From NCBI RefSeq assembly GCF_000018045.1, contig NC_009792.1, positions 4,216,001 through 4,280,000 of the forward strand: 64,000 nucleotides of DNA, given 5' to 3'. This DNA is from Citrobacter koseri ATCC BAA-895 (GTDB lineage Bacteria; Pseudomonadota; Gammaproteobacteria; Enterobacterales; Enterobacteriaceae). Below are positions 42,192-51,582 of this stretch, in pieces; position 1 is the first letter of the stretch, and the number at the start of each line of letters is the position of its first letter. A program made the translations under genes and the position numbers. A model generated the notes under the pieces. It worked only from the letters and a program-made list of their open reading frames with translations, ran no database searches and was not told where the DNA came from.

Positions 42192-45100
42192 ATGTTGTAC
42201 GATAAATCCCTTGAGAGGGATAACTGTGGTTTCGGCCTGATCGCCCACATAGAAGGCGAACCTAGCCACAAGGTAGTGCGTACCGCCATACACGCACTGG
42301 CCCGTATGCAGCACCGTGGCGCGATCCTCGCTGACGGTAAAACCGGCGACGGTTGCGGTTTGCTGCTGCAAAAACCCGATCGCTTTTTTCGCATCGTTGC
42401 AGAAGAGCGCGGCTGGCGTTTAGCCAAAAACTACGCTGTCGGCATGCTCTTCCTGAATAAGGACCCTGAGCTGGCGGCGGCATCACGTCGTATCGTCGAA
42501 GAAGAATTACAGCGGGAAACCCTGTCGATTGTGGGCTGGCGCGATGTGCCGACCAACGAAGGTGTCCTCGGTGAAATCGCCCTCTCCTCCCTGCCACGTA
42601 TTGAGCAAATTTTTGTTAACGCCCCTGCGGGCTGGCGTCCCCGGGATATGGAACGCCGCCTGTTTATCGCCCGCCGCCGCATTGAGAAACGCCTTCAGGA
42701 CGATAAAGACTTCTACGTTTGTAGCCTGTCGAACCTGGTGAACATCTATAAAGGTCTGTGTATGCCGGCGGATCTGCCGCGCTTCTACCTGGACCTGGCG
42801 GATTTGCGTCTGGAATCGGCCATTTGCCTGTTCCACCAGCGCTTCTCCACCAATACCGTGCCGCGCTGGCCGCTGGCGCAGCCGTTCCGCTACCTGGCGC
42901 ACAACGGCGAAATCAACACCATTACCGGCAACCGTCAGTGGGCGCGCGCCCGTACTTATAAATTCCAGACGCCGCTGATCCCGGATTTACAATCCGCCGC
43001 GCCGTTCGTCAACGAGACCGGTTCCGACTCCAGCTCGCTGGATAACATGCTGGAACTGCTGCTGGCAGGCGGGATGGACATCGTGCGCGCCATGCGCCTG
43101 CTGGTGCCGCCCGCATGGCAGAACAACCCGGATATGGACCCGGACCTGCGCGCCTTCTTTGACTTTAACTCCATGCACATGGAGCCGTGGGATGGCCCGG
43201 CGGGCATCGTGATGTCCGACGGTCGTTTCGCTGCCTGTAACCTCGACCGTAACGGTCTGCGTCCGGCGCGCTACGTCATCACCAAAGATAAACTGATCAC
43301 CTGCGCCTCTGAGGTGGGGATCTGGGACTACCAACCTGACGAAGTCGTGGAAAAGGGCCGCGTCGGCCCCGGTGAACTGATGGTGATCGACACCCGTGGC
43401 GGGCGCATCCTGCACTCTGCGGAAACCGATGACGATCTGAAAAGCCGCCATCCGTATAAAGAGTGGATGGAGAAGAACGTCCGCCGCCTGGTGCCGTTTG
43501 AAGATCTGGCCGACGATCAGGTCGGAAACCGCGAGCTGGACGACGACATGCTCGCCAGCTATCAGAAACAGTTTAACTACAGCGCCGAAGAGCTGGATTC
43601 CGTCATCCGCGTACTGGGCGAAAACGGCCAGGAAGCGGTCGGTTCAATGGGTGATGATACCCCCTTCGCCGTGCTTTCCAGCCAGCCGCGCATTATTTAC
43701 GACTACTTCCGCCAGCAGTTTGCGCAGGTGACCAACCCGCCAATCGACCCGCTGCGTGAAGCGCACGTCATGTCGCTGGCCACCAGTATTGGCCGCGAGA
43801 TGAACGTCTTTTGCGAAGCGGAAGGACAGGCGCACCGTCTGAGCTTTAAATCGCCAATTCTGCTGTACTCCGATTTCAAACAGCTCACTACCATGAAAGA
43901 GGAGCATTACCGCGCCGATACGCTGGATATCACCTTCGATGTGACGGAAACCTCGCTCGAAGAAACGGTGAAAGCGCTGTGCGATAAGGCTGAACAGATG
44001 GTGCGTAACGGCACCGTCTTGCTGGTGCTCTCTGACCGTAACATCGGGAAAAACCGTTTACCGGTTCCGGCGCCGATGGCTGTCGGGGCGGTACAGACTC
44101 GTCTGGTGGATAAGAGCCTGCGCTGCGATGCCAACATCATCGTAGAAACCGCAAGCGCGCGTGACCCGCACCACTTTGCCGTGCTGCTGGGCTTTGGCGC
44201 CACGGCGATCTATCCGTATCTCGCCTATGAGACGCTAGGCCGTCTGATCGACACCCAGGCCATCGCCAAAGACTACCGTACCGTGATGCTGAACTACCGT
44301 AACGGCATCAATAAAGGTCTGTATAAGATCATGTCCAAAATGGGCATTTCGACCATCGCCTCATACCGCTGCTCCAAACTGTTTGAAGCGGTCGGTCTGC
44401 ATGACGACGTGGTGAGCCACTGCTTCCAGGGCGTGGTCAGCCGCATTGGCGGCGCCGGTTTTGCCGACTTCCAGCAGGATCTGCTGAACCTCTCGAAACG
44501 TGCCTGGCTGGCGCGTAAACCGCTGGATCAGGGCGGTCTGCTGAAATACGTGCACGGCGGCGAATACCACGCCTATAACCCGGATGTGGTGCGCACCCTA
44601 CAACAGGCGGTGCAGAGCGGCGAGTACTGCGATTACCAGGCATATGCCGCGCTTGTTAACGAACGCCCGGCGGCAACGCTGCGCGATCTGCTGGCGCTCA
44701 ATCCTGGCGATAACGCCATCAGCATCAACGATGTTGAACCGGCGAATGAGCTGTTTAAACGCTTCGATACCGCGGCGATGTCCATCGGCGCGCTGAGCCC
44801 GGAAGCGCACGAAGCGCTGGCGGAAGCGATGAACAGCATCGGCGGTAACTCCAACTCCGGCGAAGGCGGCGAAGACCCGGCGCGCTACGGCACCAACAAA
44901 GTGTCGCGCATCAAACAGGTCGCTTCCGGCCGCTTCGGCGTAACGCCAGCGTATCTGGTCAATGCTGACGTCATTCAGATTAAAGTCGCTCAGGGCGCGA
45001 AGCCGGGCGAAGGCGGCCAGTTGCCGGGCGATAAAGTGACCCCGTACATCGCCAAACTGCGCTATTCCGTACCGGGCGTGACGCTGATTTCTCCGCCACC

Positions 45101-46652
45101 GCACCACGATATCTACTCTATCGAGGATCTGGCGCAGCTGATTTTCGACCTGAAACAGGTCAACCCGAAAGCGATGATCTCCGTGAAGCTGGTTTCTGAA
45201 CCGGGCGTCGGCACCATCGCTACCGGCGTGGCGAAAGCCTATGCGGATCTGATCACTATCGCCGGATATGACGGCGGCACCGGCGCCAGCCCGCTCTCCT
45301 CCGTGAAATATGCGGGCTGTCCGTGGGAGCTGGGCCTGGTGGAAACCCAGCAGGCGCTGGTGGCTAACGGTCTGCGTCACAAGATCCGTTTGCAGGTGGA
45401 CGGCGGCCTGAAAACCGGCCTCGACATCATCAAAGCGGCGATTCTCGGCGCGGAAAGCTTTGGCTTCGGCACCGGCCCGATGGTGGCGCTGGGCTGTAAA
45501 TACCTGCGTATTTGCCACCTGAACAACTGCGCGACGGGCGTGGCGACTCAGGATGACAAACTGCGTAAGAACCACTACCACGGCCTGCCGTTCAAAGTGA
45601 CCAACTACTTTGAGTTTATCGCCCGCGAAACCCGCGAGCTGATGGCGCAGCTTGGCGTGAAGCGTCTGGTGGATCTGATTGGCCGTACCGACCTGCTGAA
45701 AGAGCTGGAAGGGTTTACCGCTAAGCAGCAGAAGCTGGAACTGTCCCGACTGCTGGAAACCGCTGAGCCTCATCCGGGTAAAGCGCTGTACTGCACCGAG
45801 CATAACCCGCCGTTTGATAACGGCGTGCTGAACGCGCAACTGCTGCAACAGGCGAAGCCGTTTGTCGATGAGCGCCAGAGCAAAACCTTCTGGTTCGACA
45901 TTCGCAACACCGACCGCTCCGTGGGCGCGTCGCTCTCTGGCTATATCGCTCAGACGCATGGCGATCAGGGGCTGGCCTCTGACCCGATCAAGGCGCACTT
46001 CAGCGGCACCGCAGGCCAGAGCTTCGGCGTCTGGAACGCGGGCGGCGTGGAGCTGTATCTGACGGGCGATGCCAACGACTACGTCGGTAAAGGCATGGCG
46101 GGCGGTCTGCTGGCGGTGCGTCCTCCGGTGGGTTCAGCGTTTCGCAGTCATGAGGCCAGCATCATCGGCAATACCTGTCTGTACGGCGCGACCGGCGGTC
46201 GTCTGTATGCGGCGGGCCGCGCGGGCGAACGTTTCGCAGTACGTAACTCCGGGGCCATCACCGTGGTAGAAGGCATTGGCGACAACGGCTGTGAATACAT
46301 GACGGGCGGTATTGTCTGTGTACTGGGCAAAACGGGCGTTAACTTCGGTGCTGGCATGACGGGCGGCTTCGCCTACGTGCTGGATGAAGACGGCGAGTTC
46401 CGCAAACGCGTGAACCCGGAGCTGGTGGAAGTGCTGAACGTCGATGACCTGGCCATCCACGAAGAACATCTGCGCGGTCTGATTACCGAGCATGTGCAGC
46501 ATACCGGTTCCCAGCGCGGTGAAGAGATCCTGGCTAACTGGTCAGTATTCTCAACCAAATTCGCGCTGGTTAAGCCGAAGTCCAGTGATGTGAAAGCACT
46601 GTTGGGTCACCGTAGTCGTAGCGCAGCTGAGCTGCGTGTGCAGGCGCAGTAA
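42192..46652 (+). CDS. gltB: Glutamate synthase (NADPH), large subunit
   Basis: A 1486-residue subunit that hydrolyses glutamine in its N-terminal amidotransferase domain and channels ammonia to the FMN-dependent synthase domain. A short propeptide (MLYDKSLERDN) precedes catalytic Cys12 of CGFGLIAH. FMN-binding TIM-barrel segments (DGGTGASPLSSVKYAG, QVDGGLKTG) and 3Fe-4S cysteines (CRICHLNNCATG) are present, then the C-terminal beta-helix rich in Gly. ATG 42192 follows GGGGAGG by 9 bp. An upstream in-frame ATG at 42099 (1517 residues) also has a good ribosome site (GAGG), but the added leader differs from E. coli in a frame-shifted way. gltD follows 11 bp later. Confidence 0.97.
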   Translation: MLYDKSLERDNCGFGLIAHIEGEPSHKVVRTAIHALARMQHRGAILADGKTGDGCGLLLQKPDRFFRIVAEERGWRLAKNYAVGMLFLNKDPELAAASRRIVEEELQRETLSIVGWRDVPTNEGVLGEIALSSLPRIEQIFVNAPAGWRPRDMERRLFIARRRIEKRLQDDKDFYVCSLSNLVNIYKGLCMPADLPRFYLDLADLRLESAICLFHQRFSTNTVPRWPLAQPFRYLAHNGEINTITGNRQWARARTYKFQTPLIPDLQSAAPFVNETGSDSSSLDNMLELLLAGGMDIVRAMRLLVPPAWQNNPDMDPDLRAFFDFNSMHMEPWDGPAGIVMSDGRFAACNLDRNGLRPARYVITKDKLITCASEVGIWDYQPDEVVEKGRVGPGELMVIDTRGGRILHSAETDDDLKSRHPYKEWMEKNVRRLVPFEDLADDQVGNRELDDDMLASYQKQFNYSAEELDSVIRVLGENGQEAVGSMGDDTPFAVLSSQPRIIYDYFRQQFAQVTNPPIDPLREAHVMSLATSIGREMNVFCEAEGQAHRLSFKSPILLYSDFKQLTTMKEEHYRADTLDITFDVTETSLEETVKALCDKAEQMVRNGTVLLVLSDRNIGKNRLPVPAPMAVGAVQTRLVDKSLRCDANIIVETASARDPHHFAVLLGFGATAIYPYLAYETLGRLIDTQAIAKDYRTVMLNYRNGINKGLYKIMSKMGISTIASYRCSKLFEAVGLHDDVVSHCFQGVVSRIGGAGFADFQQDLLNLSKRAWLARKPLDQGGLLKYVHGGEYHAYNPDVVRTLQQAVQSGEYCDYQAYAALVNERPAATLRDLLALNPGDNAISINDVEPANELFKRFDTAAMSIGALSPEAHEALAEAMNSIGGNSNSGEGGEDPARYGTNKVSRIKQVASGRFGVTPAYLVNADVIQIKVAQGAKPGEGGQLPGDKVTPYIAKLRYSVPGVTLISPPPHHDIYSIEDLAQLIFDLKQVNPKAMISVKLVSEPGVGTIATGVAKAYADLITIAGYDGGTGASPLSSVKYAGCPWELGLVETQQALVANGLRHKIRLQVDGGLKTGLDIIKAAILGAESFGFGTGPMVALGCKYLRICHLNNCATGVATQDDKLRKNHYHGLPFKVTNYFEFIARETRELMAQLGVKRLVDLIGRTDLLKELEGFTAKQQKLELSRLLETAEPHPGKALYCTEHNPPFDNGVLNAQLLQQAKPFVDERQSKTFWFDIRNTDRSVGASLSGYIAQTHGDQGLASDPIKAHFSGTAGQSFGVWNAGGVELYLTGDANDYVGKGMAGGLLAVRPPVGSAFRSHEASIIGNTCLYGATGGRLYAAGRAGERFAVRNSGAITVVEGIGDNGCEYMTGGIVCVLGKTGVNFGAGMTGGFAYVLDEDGEFRKRVNPELVEVLNVDDLAIHEEHLRGLITEHVQHTGSQRGEEILANWSVFSTKFALVKPKSSDVKALLGHRSRSAAELRVQAQ

Positions 46653-46663
46653 GGGGTAGAGCA

Positions 46664-48082
46664 ATGAGTCAGAACGTATACCAATTTATCGACCTGCAAC
46701 GTGTTGATCCGCCGAAGAAGGCGCTGAAGATCCGCAAAATCGAGTTTGTTGAAATTTACGAACCGTTTTCCGAAGGCCAGGCCAAAGCGCAGGCAGATCG
46801 CTGCCTCTCCTGCGGCAACCCGTACTGCGAGTGGAAGTGCCCGGTACATAACTACATCCCGAACTGGCTGAAGCTGGCGAACGAAGGACGTATTTTCGAA
46901 GCGGCGGAGTTGTCTCACCAGACCAACACGCTGCCGGAAGTGTGCGGCCGCGTCTGCCCGCAGGATCGTTTGTGCGAGGGCTCCTGTACGCTCAACGACG
47001 AGTTCGGCGCAGTGACTATCGGCAACATCGAGCGTTATATCAACGATAAAGCGTTCGAAATGGGCTGGCGCCCGGACATGACTGGCGTGCGTCAGACCGA
47101 CAAACGCGTGGCGATTATCGGCGCGGGCCCGGCAGGGCTGGCCTGTGCCGACGTACTCACCCGTAACGGCGTGAAGGCGGTGGTCTTTGACCGTCACCCG
47201 GAAATCGGCGGTTTGCTGACGTTCGGTATCCCGGCTTTCAAGCTGGAAAAAGAGGTGATGACCCGCCGTCGTGAGATCTTCACCGGCATGGGCATTGAGT
47301 TCAAACTGAATACCGAAGTGGGTCGCGACGTGCAGCTGGACGACTTGCTGGCAGAGTACGATGCGGTGTTCCTCGGCGTTGGCACCTATCAATCAATGCG
47401 CGGCGGGCTGGAAAACGAAGATGCCGACGGCGTGTTCGATGCCCTGCCGTTCCTGATTGCCAACACCAAACAGATCATGGGCTTTGGCGAAACCACTGAC
47501 GAACCGTTCGTCAGTATGGAAGGCAAACGCGTCGTGGTACTGGGCGGCGGCGACACCGCGATGGACTGCGTGCGTACCTCGGTTCGCCAGGGCGCGACGC
47601 ACGTCACCTGCGCCTATCGTCGTGACGAAGAGAACATGCCAGGCTCCAGACGCGAAGTGAAAAACGCGCGCGAAGAAGGGGTCGAATTCCAGTTCAACGT
47701 GCAGCCGCTGGGCGTAGAAGTGAATGCCAACGGTAAAGTAAGCGGCGTGAAGATGGTGCGTACCGAAATGGGCGCGCCGGACGCGAAAGGTCGTCGTCGT
47801 GCGGAAATCGTCGCCGGTTCCGAGCATGTGATCCCGGCAGATGCGGTGGTAATGGCGTTTGGTTTCCGCCCGCACAGCATGGCGTGGCTGGCGAAACACA
47901 GCGTGGAGCTGGACTCCCAGGGGCGGATTATCGCGCCGGAAGGTAATGAAAACGCCTTCCAGACCAGCAACCCGAAAATCTTCGCCGGTGGCGACATCGT
48001 GCGAGGCTCGGATCTGGTGGTCACGGCAATTGCCGAAGGCCGTAAAGCGGCAGACGGTATCCTGAATTACCTGGAAGTGTAA
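46664..48082 (+). CDS. gltD: Glutamate synthase (NADPH), small subunit
   Basis: A 472-residue FAD and iron-sulfur flavoprotein supplying electrons from NADPH to GltB. N-terminal cysteines (CLSCGNPYCEWKCP; CGRVCPQDRLCEGSC) bind the 4Fe-4S clusters; GAGPAGLACAD binds FAD and LGGGDTAMDC binds NADPH. Cotranscribed with gltB; a hairpin terminator follows. Confidence 0.98.
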   Translation: MSQNVYQFIDLQRVDPPKKALKIRKIEFVEIYEPFSEGQAKAQADRCLSCGNPYCEWKCPVHNYIPNWLKLANEGRIFEAAELSHQTNTLPEVCGRVCPQDRLCEGSCTLNDEFGAVTIGNIERYINDKAFEMGWRPDMTGVRQTDKRVAIIGAGPAGLACADVLTRNGVKAVVFDRHPEIGGLLTFGIPAFKLEKEVMTRRREIFTGMGIEFKLNTEVGRDVQLDDLLAEYDAVFLGVGTYQSMRGGLENEDADGVFDALPFLIANTKQIMGFGETTDEPFVSMEGKRVVVLGGGDTAMDCVRTSVRQGATHVTCAYRRDEENMPGSRREVKNAREEGVEFQFNVQPLGVEVNANGKVSGVKMVRTEMGAPDAKGRRRAEIVAGSEHVIPADAVVMAFGFRPHSMAWLAKHSVELDSQGRIIAPEGNENAFQTSNPKIFAGGDIVRGSDLVVTAIAEGRKAADGILNYLEV

Positions 48083-48089
48083 TACTTCT

Positions 48090-48131
48090 GGCTCCCCTGC
48101 CACAGCCTGACGCTGATGGATGGGGAGCCAA
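48090..48131 (+). terminator. gltBD terminator hairpin
   Basis: TGGCTCCCC and GGGGAGCCA flank a 24-nt loop, followed by ATATTTCT. The T-run is weak. Confidence 0.6.
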
Positions 48132-48291
48132 TATTTCTCTGCTAAATATATGCGAATTCATTCTTCGAAAGCCGCTCGCAAATACGGCTGTAACTCAATG
48201 TAATACACCTCTCCTGGATTGACCGGAATATGCCTGAAGCGTATTGGTAGCGATATATTTTTCATTTCACAACTATCGCGCCAGGGATGAC

Positions 48292-49377
48292 ATGACTGTA
48301 CCAACACCACTTCAACACGCTGACGATTATCAGCAAATCCATGACGGTATTATTCGATTAGTGGACAATGCCCATACCGAGGCCGTCCGCAGTATTAATG
48401 CTTTGATGACGGCAACCTACTGGGAAATCGGCAGGAGAATTGTCGAGTTTGAACAAGGCGGCGAAGCACGAGCGGCTTATGGTATTCAACTCATTGAGCG
48501 GTTATCCGCAGATTTAAGCCAGCGCTATAAGCGTGGATTTTCCACCAGGAATCTGTGGCAAATGAGAACATTTTATCTATGTTTTCAGTATATTGAAATT
48601 CCGCAGACAGTGTCTGCGGAATCTTCACATTTGATACAACTCGCTAAAGTTTTTCCGCTTCCCTGGTCAGCTTACGTGCGTTTACTGTCGGTAAAAAATC
48701 CCGATGCCCGCACTTTTTACGAGAAAGAGACGCTACGTAACGGCTGGTCTGTGCGGCAACTCGATCGGCAAATCGCCACCCTATTTTACGAACGAACGCT
48801 ACTGTCCCATGACAAATCCGCCATGTTGCAGCAGCCTGCGCCCGCTGAGCCAACAGTCTTGCCGGAGCGAGCCATACGCGACCCGTTTATTCTGGAATTT
48901 CTTAACCTGAAGGACGAGTATTCCGAGTCGGATCTCGAAGAGGCGCTGCTCAGTCACCTGATGGACTTTATGCTGGAGCTTGGTGACGATTTTGCTTTTG
49001 TCGGCCGCCAGCGCCGATTACGCATAGACGATAGTTGGTTCCGCGTCGATCTGTTGTTCTTCCATCGCCGCTTGCGTTGCCTGTTGCTCGTTGACCTGAA
49101 GGTCGGCAAATTCAGTTATGCGGATGCCGGGCAGATGAATATGTACCTGAACTATGCCAAAGAGCACTGGACAATGCCGGGAGAAAACCCGCCCGTCGGG
49201 TTGGTTTTGTGCGCAGGAAAAGGCGCGGGGGAAGCGCATTACGCGCTGAACGGCCTGCCGAATACCATCATGGCGAGCGAGTACAAAGTGCAGTTGCCTG
49301 ACGAAAAACTACTGGCAGATGAGCTCATTCGTTCACAAATAGCACTGACTGCACAGCAAGTTGAATCAACTGAATAA
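48292..49377 (+). CDS. YhcG-family PD-(D/E)XK nuclease-like protein (DUF1016)
   Basis: A 361-residue protein with an N-terminal DUF1016_N region (about residues 15-170, conserved TYWEIGRRIVEFEQGG and YKRGFSTRNLWQMR) and a C-terminal nuclease-like domain. Candidate catalytic residues are D253 (WFRVDLLFF), D268 and K270 (LLVDLKVGKF) with Q281 after them and E217 upstream, a complete PD-(D/E)XK set. ATG 48292 follows AGGGA. E. coli K-12 carries yhcG in the corresponding place between glt and nan. The family is often found near restriction systems and mobile elements, but no partner is visible here. A 25-bp perfect palindrome lies in the gene at 48598-48622. Function unknown. Confidence 0.88.
   Translation: MTVPTPLQHADDYQQIHDGIIRLVDNAHTEAVRSINALMTATYWEIGRRIVEFEQGGEARAAYGIQLIERLSADLSQRYKRGFSTRNLWQMRTFYLCFQYIEIPQTVSAESSHLIQLAKVFPLPWSAYVRLLSVKNPDARTFYEKETLRNGWSVRQLDRQIATLFYERTLLSHDKSAMLQQPAPAEPTVLPERAIRDPFILEFLNLKDEYSESDLEEALLSHLMDFMLELGDDFAFVGRQRRLRIDDSWFRVDLLFFHRRLRCLLLVDLKVGKFSYADAGQMNMYLNYAKEHWTMPGENPPVGLVLCAGKGAGEAHYALNGLPNTIMASEYKVQLPDEKLLADELIRSQIALTAQQVESTE
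48598..48622. repeat. 25-bp perfect palindrome inside the YhcG-like gene
   Basis: ATTCCGCAGACA-G-TGTCTGCGGAAT: two 12-bp arms around one central base. It encodes residues about 103-110, between the two segments of the N-terminal domain. Confidence 0.9.
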
Positions 49378-49479
49378 CCAATTTATTTTGCACATCAGGA
49401 AAAGCACTGCGTCACGAGCTGAATTTTCAACAACTCGACTGACGGGATTATGCACTATCGGAAGATATAAAACGTTACA

Positions 49480-49505
49480 CCGGATGGCTATAAACCATCC
49501 GGTAT
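49480..49505. terminator. Hairpin between the YhcG-like gene and nanQ
   Basis: ACCGGATGG-CTATAAA-CCATCCGGT between convergent genes; on the plus strand ATTTTCATG follows. REP-like in sequence, possibly a weak terminator. Confidence 0.6.
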
Positions 49506-49507
49506 TT

Positions 49508-49978
49508 TCATGCCTCTAATAAGCTGGCGCGCACCTTCACCACAGCTTTCTTAATCTCCCCTGACTCGCCAGCCATACACCCGGGCTTATGGGGTTCCCC
49601 CGGCATAAACACGGAGAACATCCCCGGTGTCAGCGTAATGGACTGCTGTTCATGGATGTGGCGGCAAAGCTGGTAATCCTCTTCACCATGCAGCTCCTCG
49701 CATTCGCGCGCTGACCCGACTACGCCAAACAGAATGCGCTCCTCACCCGTCAATAACAGCTGAATGTCGATGTACTGCACATGCAGCTCCGCTTTTTTCT
49801 CCTGCGGCGACTGCGTGGCAAACTGCATCACATTCATAAACACATCGTCGCCCTGCAATTCGTAGCGCCCGGGCGTTTTCTCCTGCGGCCTTGCCGTCAG
49901 CGCCAGGGTTAACGCATCCAGCAATACCGGATGCAGCCCGGCAGACGGTAACGACTGAATTTCTCCCATCAACATCAT
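49508..49978 (-). CDS. nanQ: N-acetylneuraminate anomerase (YhcH/NanQ)
   Basis: A 156-residue cupin-fold protein (DUF386). YIDIQLLLTGEERI and MFSVFMPGEPHKPGC carry the conserved metal-site residues. E. coli NanQ speeds opening and mutarotation of alpha-Neu5Ac for NanA. Its ATG overlaps the nanK stop by 4 bp (ATGA). Last gene of the nan operon. Confidence 0.94.
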   Translation of the reverse strand: MMLMGEIQSLPSAGLHPVLLDALTLALTARPQEKTPGRYELQGDDVFMNVMQFATQSPQEKKAELHVQYIDIQLLLTGEERILFGVVGSARECEELHGEEDYQLCRHIHEQQSITLTPGMFSVFMPGEPHKPGCMAGESGEIKKAVVKVRASLLEA

Positions 49979-50847
49979 TTATCTCCCTGAGCTAACAACG
50001 CGGCACCCAGTAGCCCCGCGTCATGTCGGTAATGCGCTGCGCTCAACGCCACCTGATAAACCGCCGGCTCCTGCGCCAGAAAGTGGCGTACCTGCGCCAG
50101 ATATCCCTCAGCTAACCCTACGCTGCCGCCAATAACCACCTGCTGGCAATCCGTTGTCGCTTTAACATCGGCAATTAACCGAGCGACAACCTGCGCGGAG
50201 TGCTGAACCAGACGCACGGCCTGTTCGTTCCCGGCAGCCGCATGTGCAAAGACAGTTCTGGCGTCGCACCCGGCCAGGGAACCCTGCGCCGCTGCCGCAA
50301 TGCCGCGTCCTGAGGCGATAGCCTCCACACAGCCGCGCCGTCCGCACCCGCAAACCGGCCCCTGCGGATCGGCCAGCGTATGCCCCAGATGCCCGGCCAG
50401 ACCGCTCATCCCGGTGAGCAATCTGCCGTCGCTCACCACGCCGCCGCCAACACCGGTCGACACAGTAATAAACACCATATCGCGGACATCAGACGCAAGG
50501 GCATGGTATTCCGCCCATGCCGCCGCCTGCGCGTCATTCACCGCCAGCGTCGGCAGACCGGTAAGATCTTCTAACGTCGGCACCAACGGAAAATGCAGCA
50601 GACCGCCCAGGTTATGCGGATTTATCGCCAGTAGCGCGCCTTCTCTGATAATGCCGGTAGAGGCTATCGCCACCCGCTGCGCGGTCGTTTGCAGCGGTTC
50701 AACCAGCACTTTTAGCGCCTCTCGCAGCGCATCAGGCGTTTTGCTGGCGGGGGTCGGCAATTCACGTCGTTCGCGGATGCGTAAATCATCATCCACCCGC
50801 GCGGCAGCCAGCTTGGTGCCGCCAATATCGATCGCCAGCGTGCTCAT
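49975..50847 (-). CDS. nanK: N-acetylmannosamine kinase
   Basis: A 290-residue ROK-family kinase phosphorylating ManNAc to ManNAc-6-P. N-terminal ATP motif LAIDIGGTKLAAA and the zinc-binding CGCGRRGCVEAIASG are intact. The start at 50847 matches E. coli; a longer frame upstream is not conserved. It overlaps nanE and nanQ by 4 bp each. Confidence 0.96.
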   Translation of the reverse strand: MSTLAIDIGGTKLAAARVDDDLRIRERRELPTPASKTPDALREALKVLVEPLQTTAQRVAIASTGIIREGALLAINPHNLGGLLHFPLVPTLEDLTGLPTLAVNDAQAAAWAEYHALASDVRDMVFITVSTGVGGGVVSDGRLLTGMSGLAGHLGHTLADPQGPVCGCGRRGCVEAIASGRGIAAAAQGSLAGCDARTVFAHAAAGNEQAVRLVQHSAQVVARLIADVKATTDCQQVVIGGSVGLAEGYLAQVRHFLAQEPAVYQVALSAAHYRHDAGLLGAALLAQGDK

Positions 50848-51533
50848 GACGTCGCCTTTTTCAATGCCGTGTTGTACCACTGACAAATATGTTCCAGCCG
50901 CGTAATGGCAGATCCCACCGTCACCGCCCACGCGCCGTGACGCATGGCTTCAGCGGCCTGTGCCGGCGTGTTGTAACGCCCCTCGGCAATCACCCGGCAT
51001 CCGGCATCATGCAGGACGTTGACCAGCGCGAGGTCAGGTTCGTCCGGCGTGTCCGGCGTGGTGTATCCCGACAGCGTGGTGCCGATAATTTCCGCGCCAC
51101 GTCGCTGACAGGCTAAGCCATCCTCCAGTGACGAGCAGTCGGTCATCGCCAGCAACTGGTGCTGATGAATACGCGCCAGCAGCGCATCGACGGTCGCCGG
51201 ACGTACACGGTCAGTACCGTCAACCGCAATAATATCCGCCCCGGCCTGTGCCAGCGCATCCACATCCTCAAGGAATGGCGTGATGCGTACCGGGGAGTCG
51301 TCAAGATCACGCTTGAGAATACCGATAATCGGTACGGAGACCAGCGCACGGGTCGCCCGCAAATTGTCCACGCCTTCAATGCGTAGCGCGACGGCGCCAG
51401 CCTGCTCCGCCGCCAGCGCCATCGCAGCCACGATGTCCGGTTTATCCAGCGGGCTGCCTGGAACCGGCTGGCAGGAGACAATCAACCCGCCATTGGCGGC
51501 AATGTTTTTATCCAGTTGTTCAAGTAACGACAT
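50844..51533 (-). CDS. nanE: N-acetylmannosamine-6-phosphate 2-epimerase
   Basis: A 229-residue TIM-barrel epimerase converting ManNAc-6-P to GlcNAc-6-P, which enters the nag pathway. AALRIEGV-type strands and GADIIAVDGTDRVRP, AMTDCSSLEDG and VIAEGRYNTP match. ATG at 51533 gives family length. Between nanT and nanK. Confidence 0.96.
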   Translation of the reverse strand: MSLLEQLDKNIAANGGLIVSCQPVPGSPLDKPDIVAAMALAAEQAGAVALRIEGVDNLRATRALVSVPIIGILKRDLDDSPVRITPFLEDVDALAQAGADIIAVDGTDRVRPATVDALLARIHQHQLLAMTDCSSLEDGLACQRRGAEIIGTTLSGYTTPDTPDEPDLALVNVLHDAGCRVIAEGRYNTPAQAAEAMRHGAWAVTVGSAITRLEHICQWYNTALKKATS

Positions 51534-51582
51534 ATCCACTTCCTTACGCAGGTCGCCCGGCAAACTGGCCGGGCAAACCTCA

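Noticed and set aside
44598..45998. 466-codon open frame on the minus strand opposite gltB
   Set aside because: Antisense shadow of the conserved synthase domain of GltB, rich in Arg/Gln/His as expected for such frames.
48083..49507. Prophage, toxin-antitoxin or restriction cassette around the YhcG-like gene
   Set aside because: No second gene, recombinase or methyltransferase is present; flanks are short non-coding spacers of the core operons.
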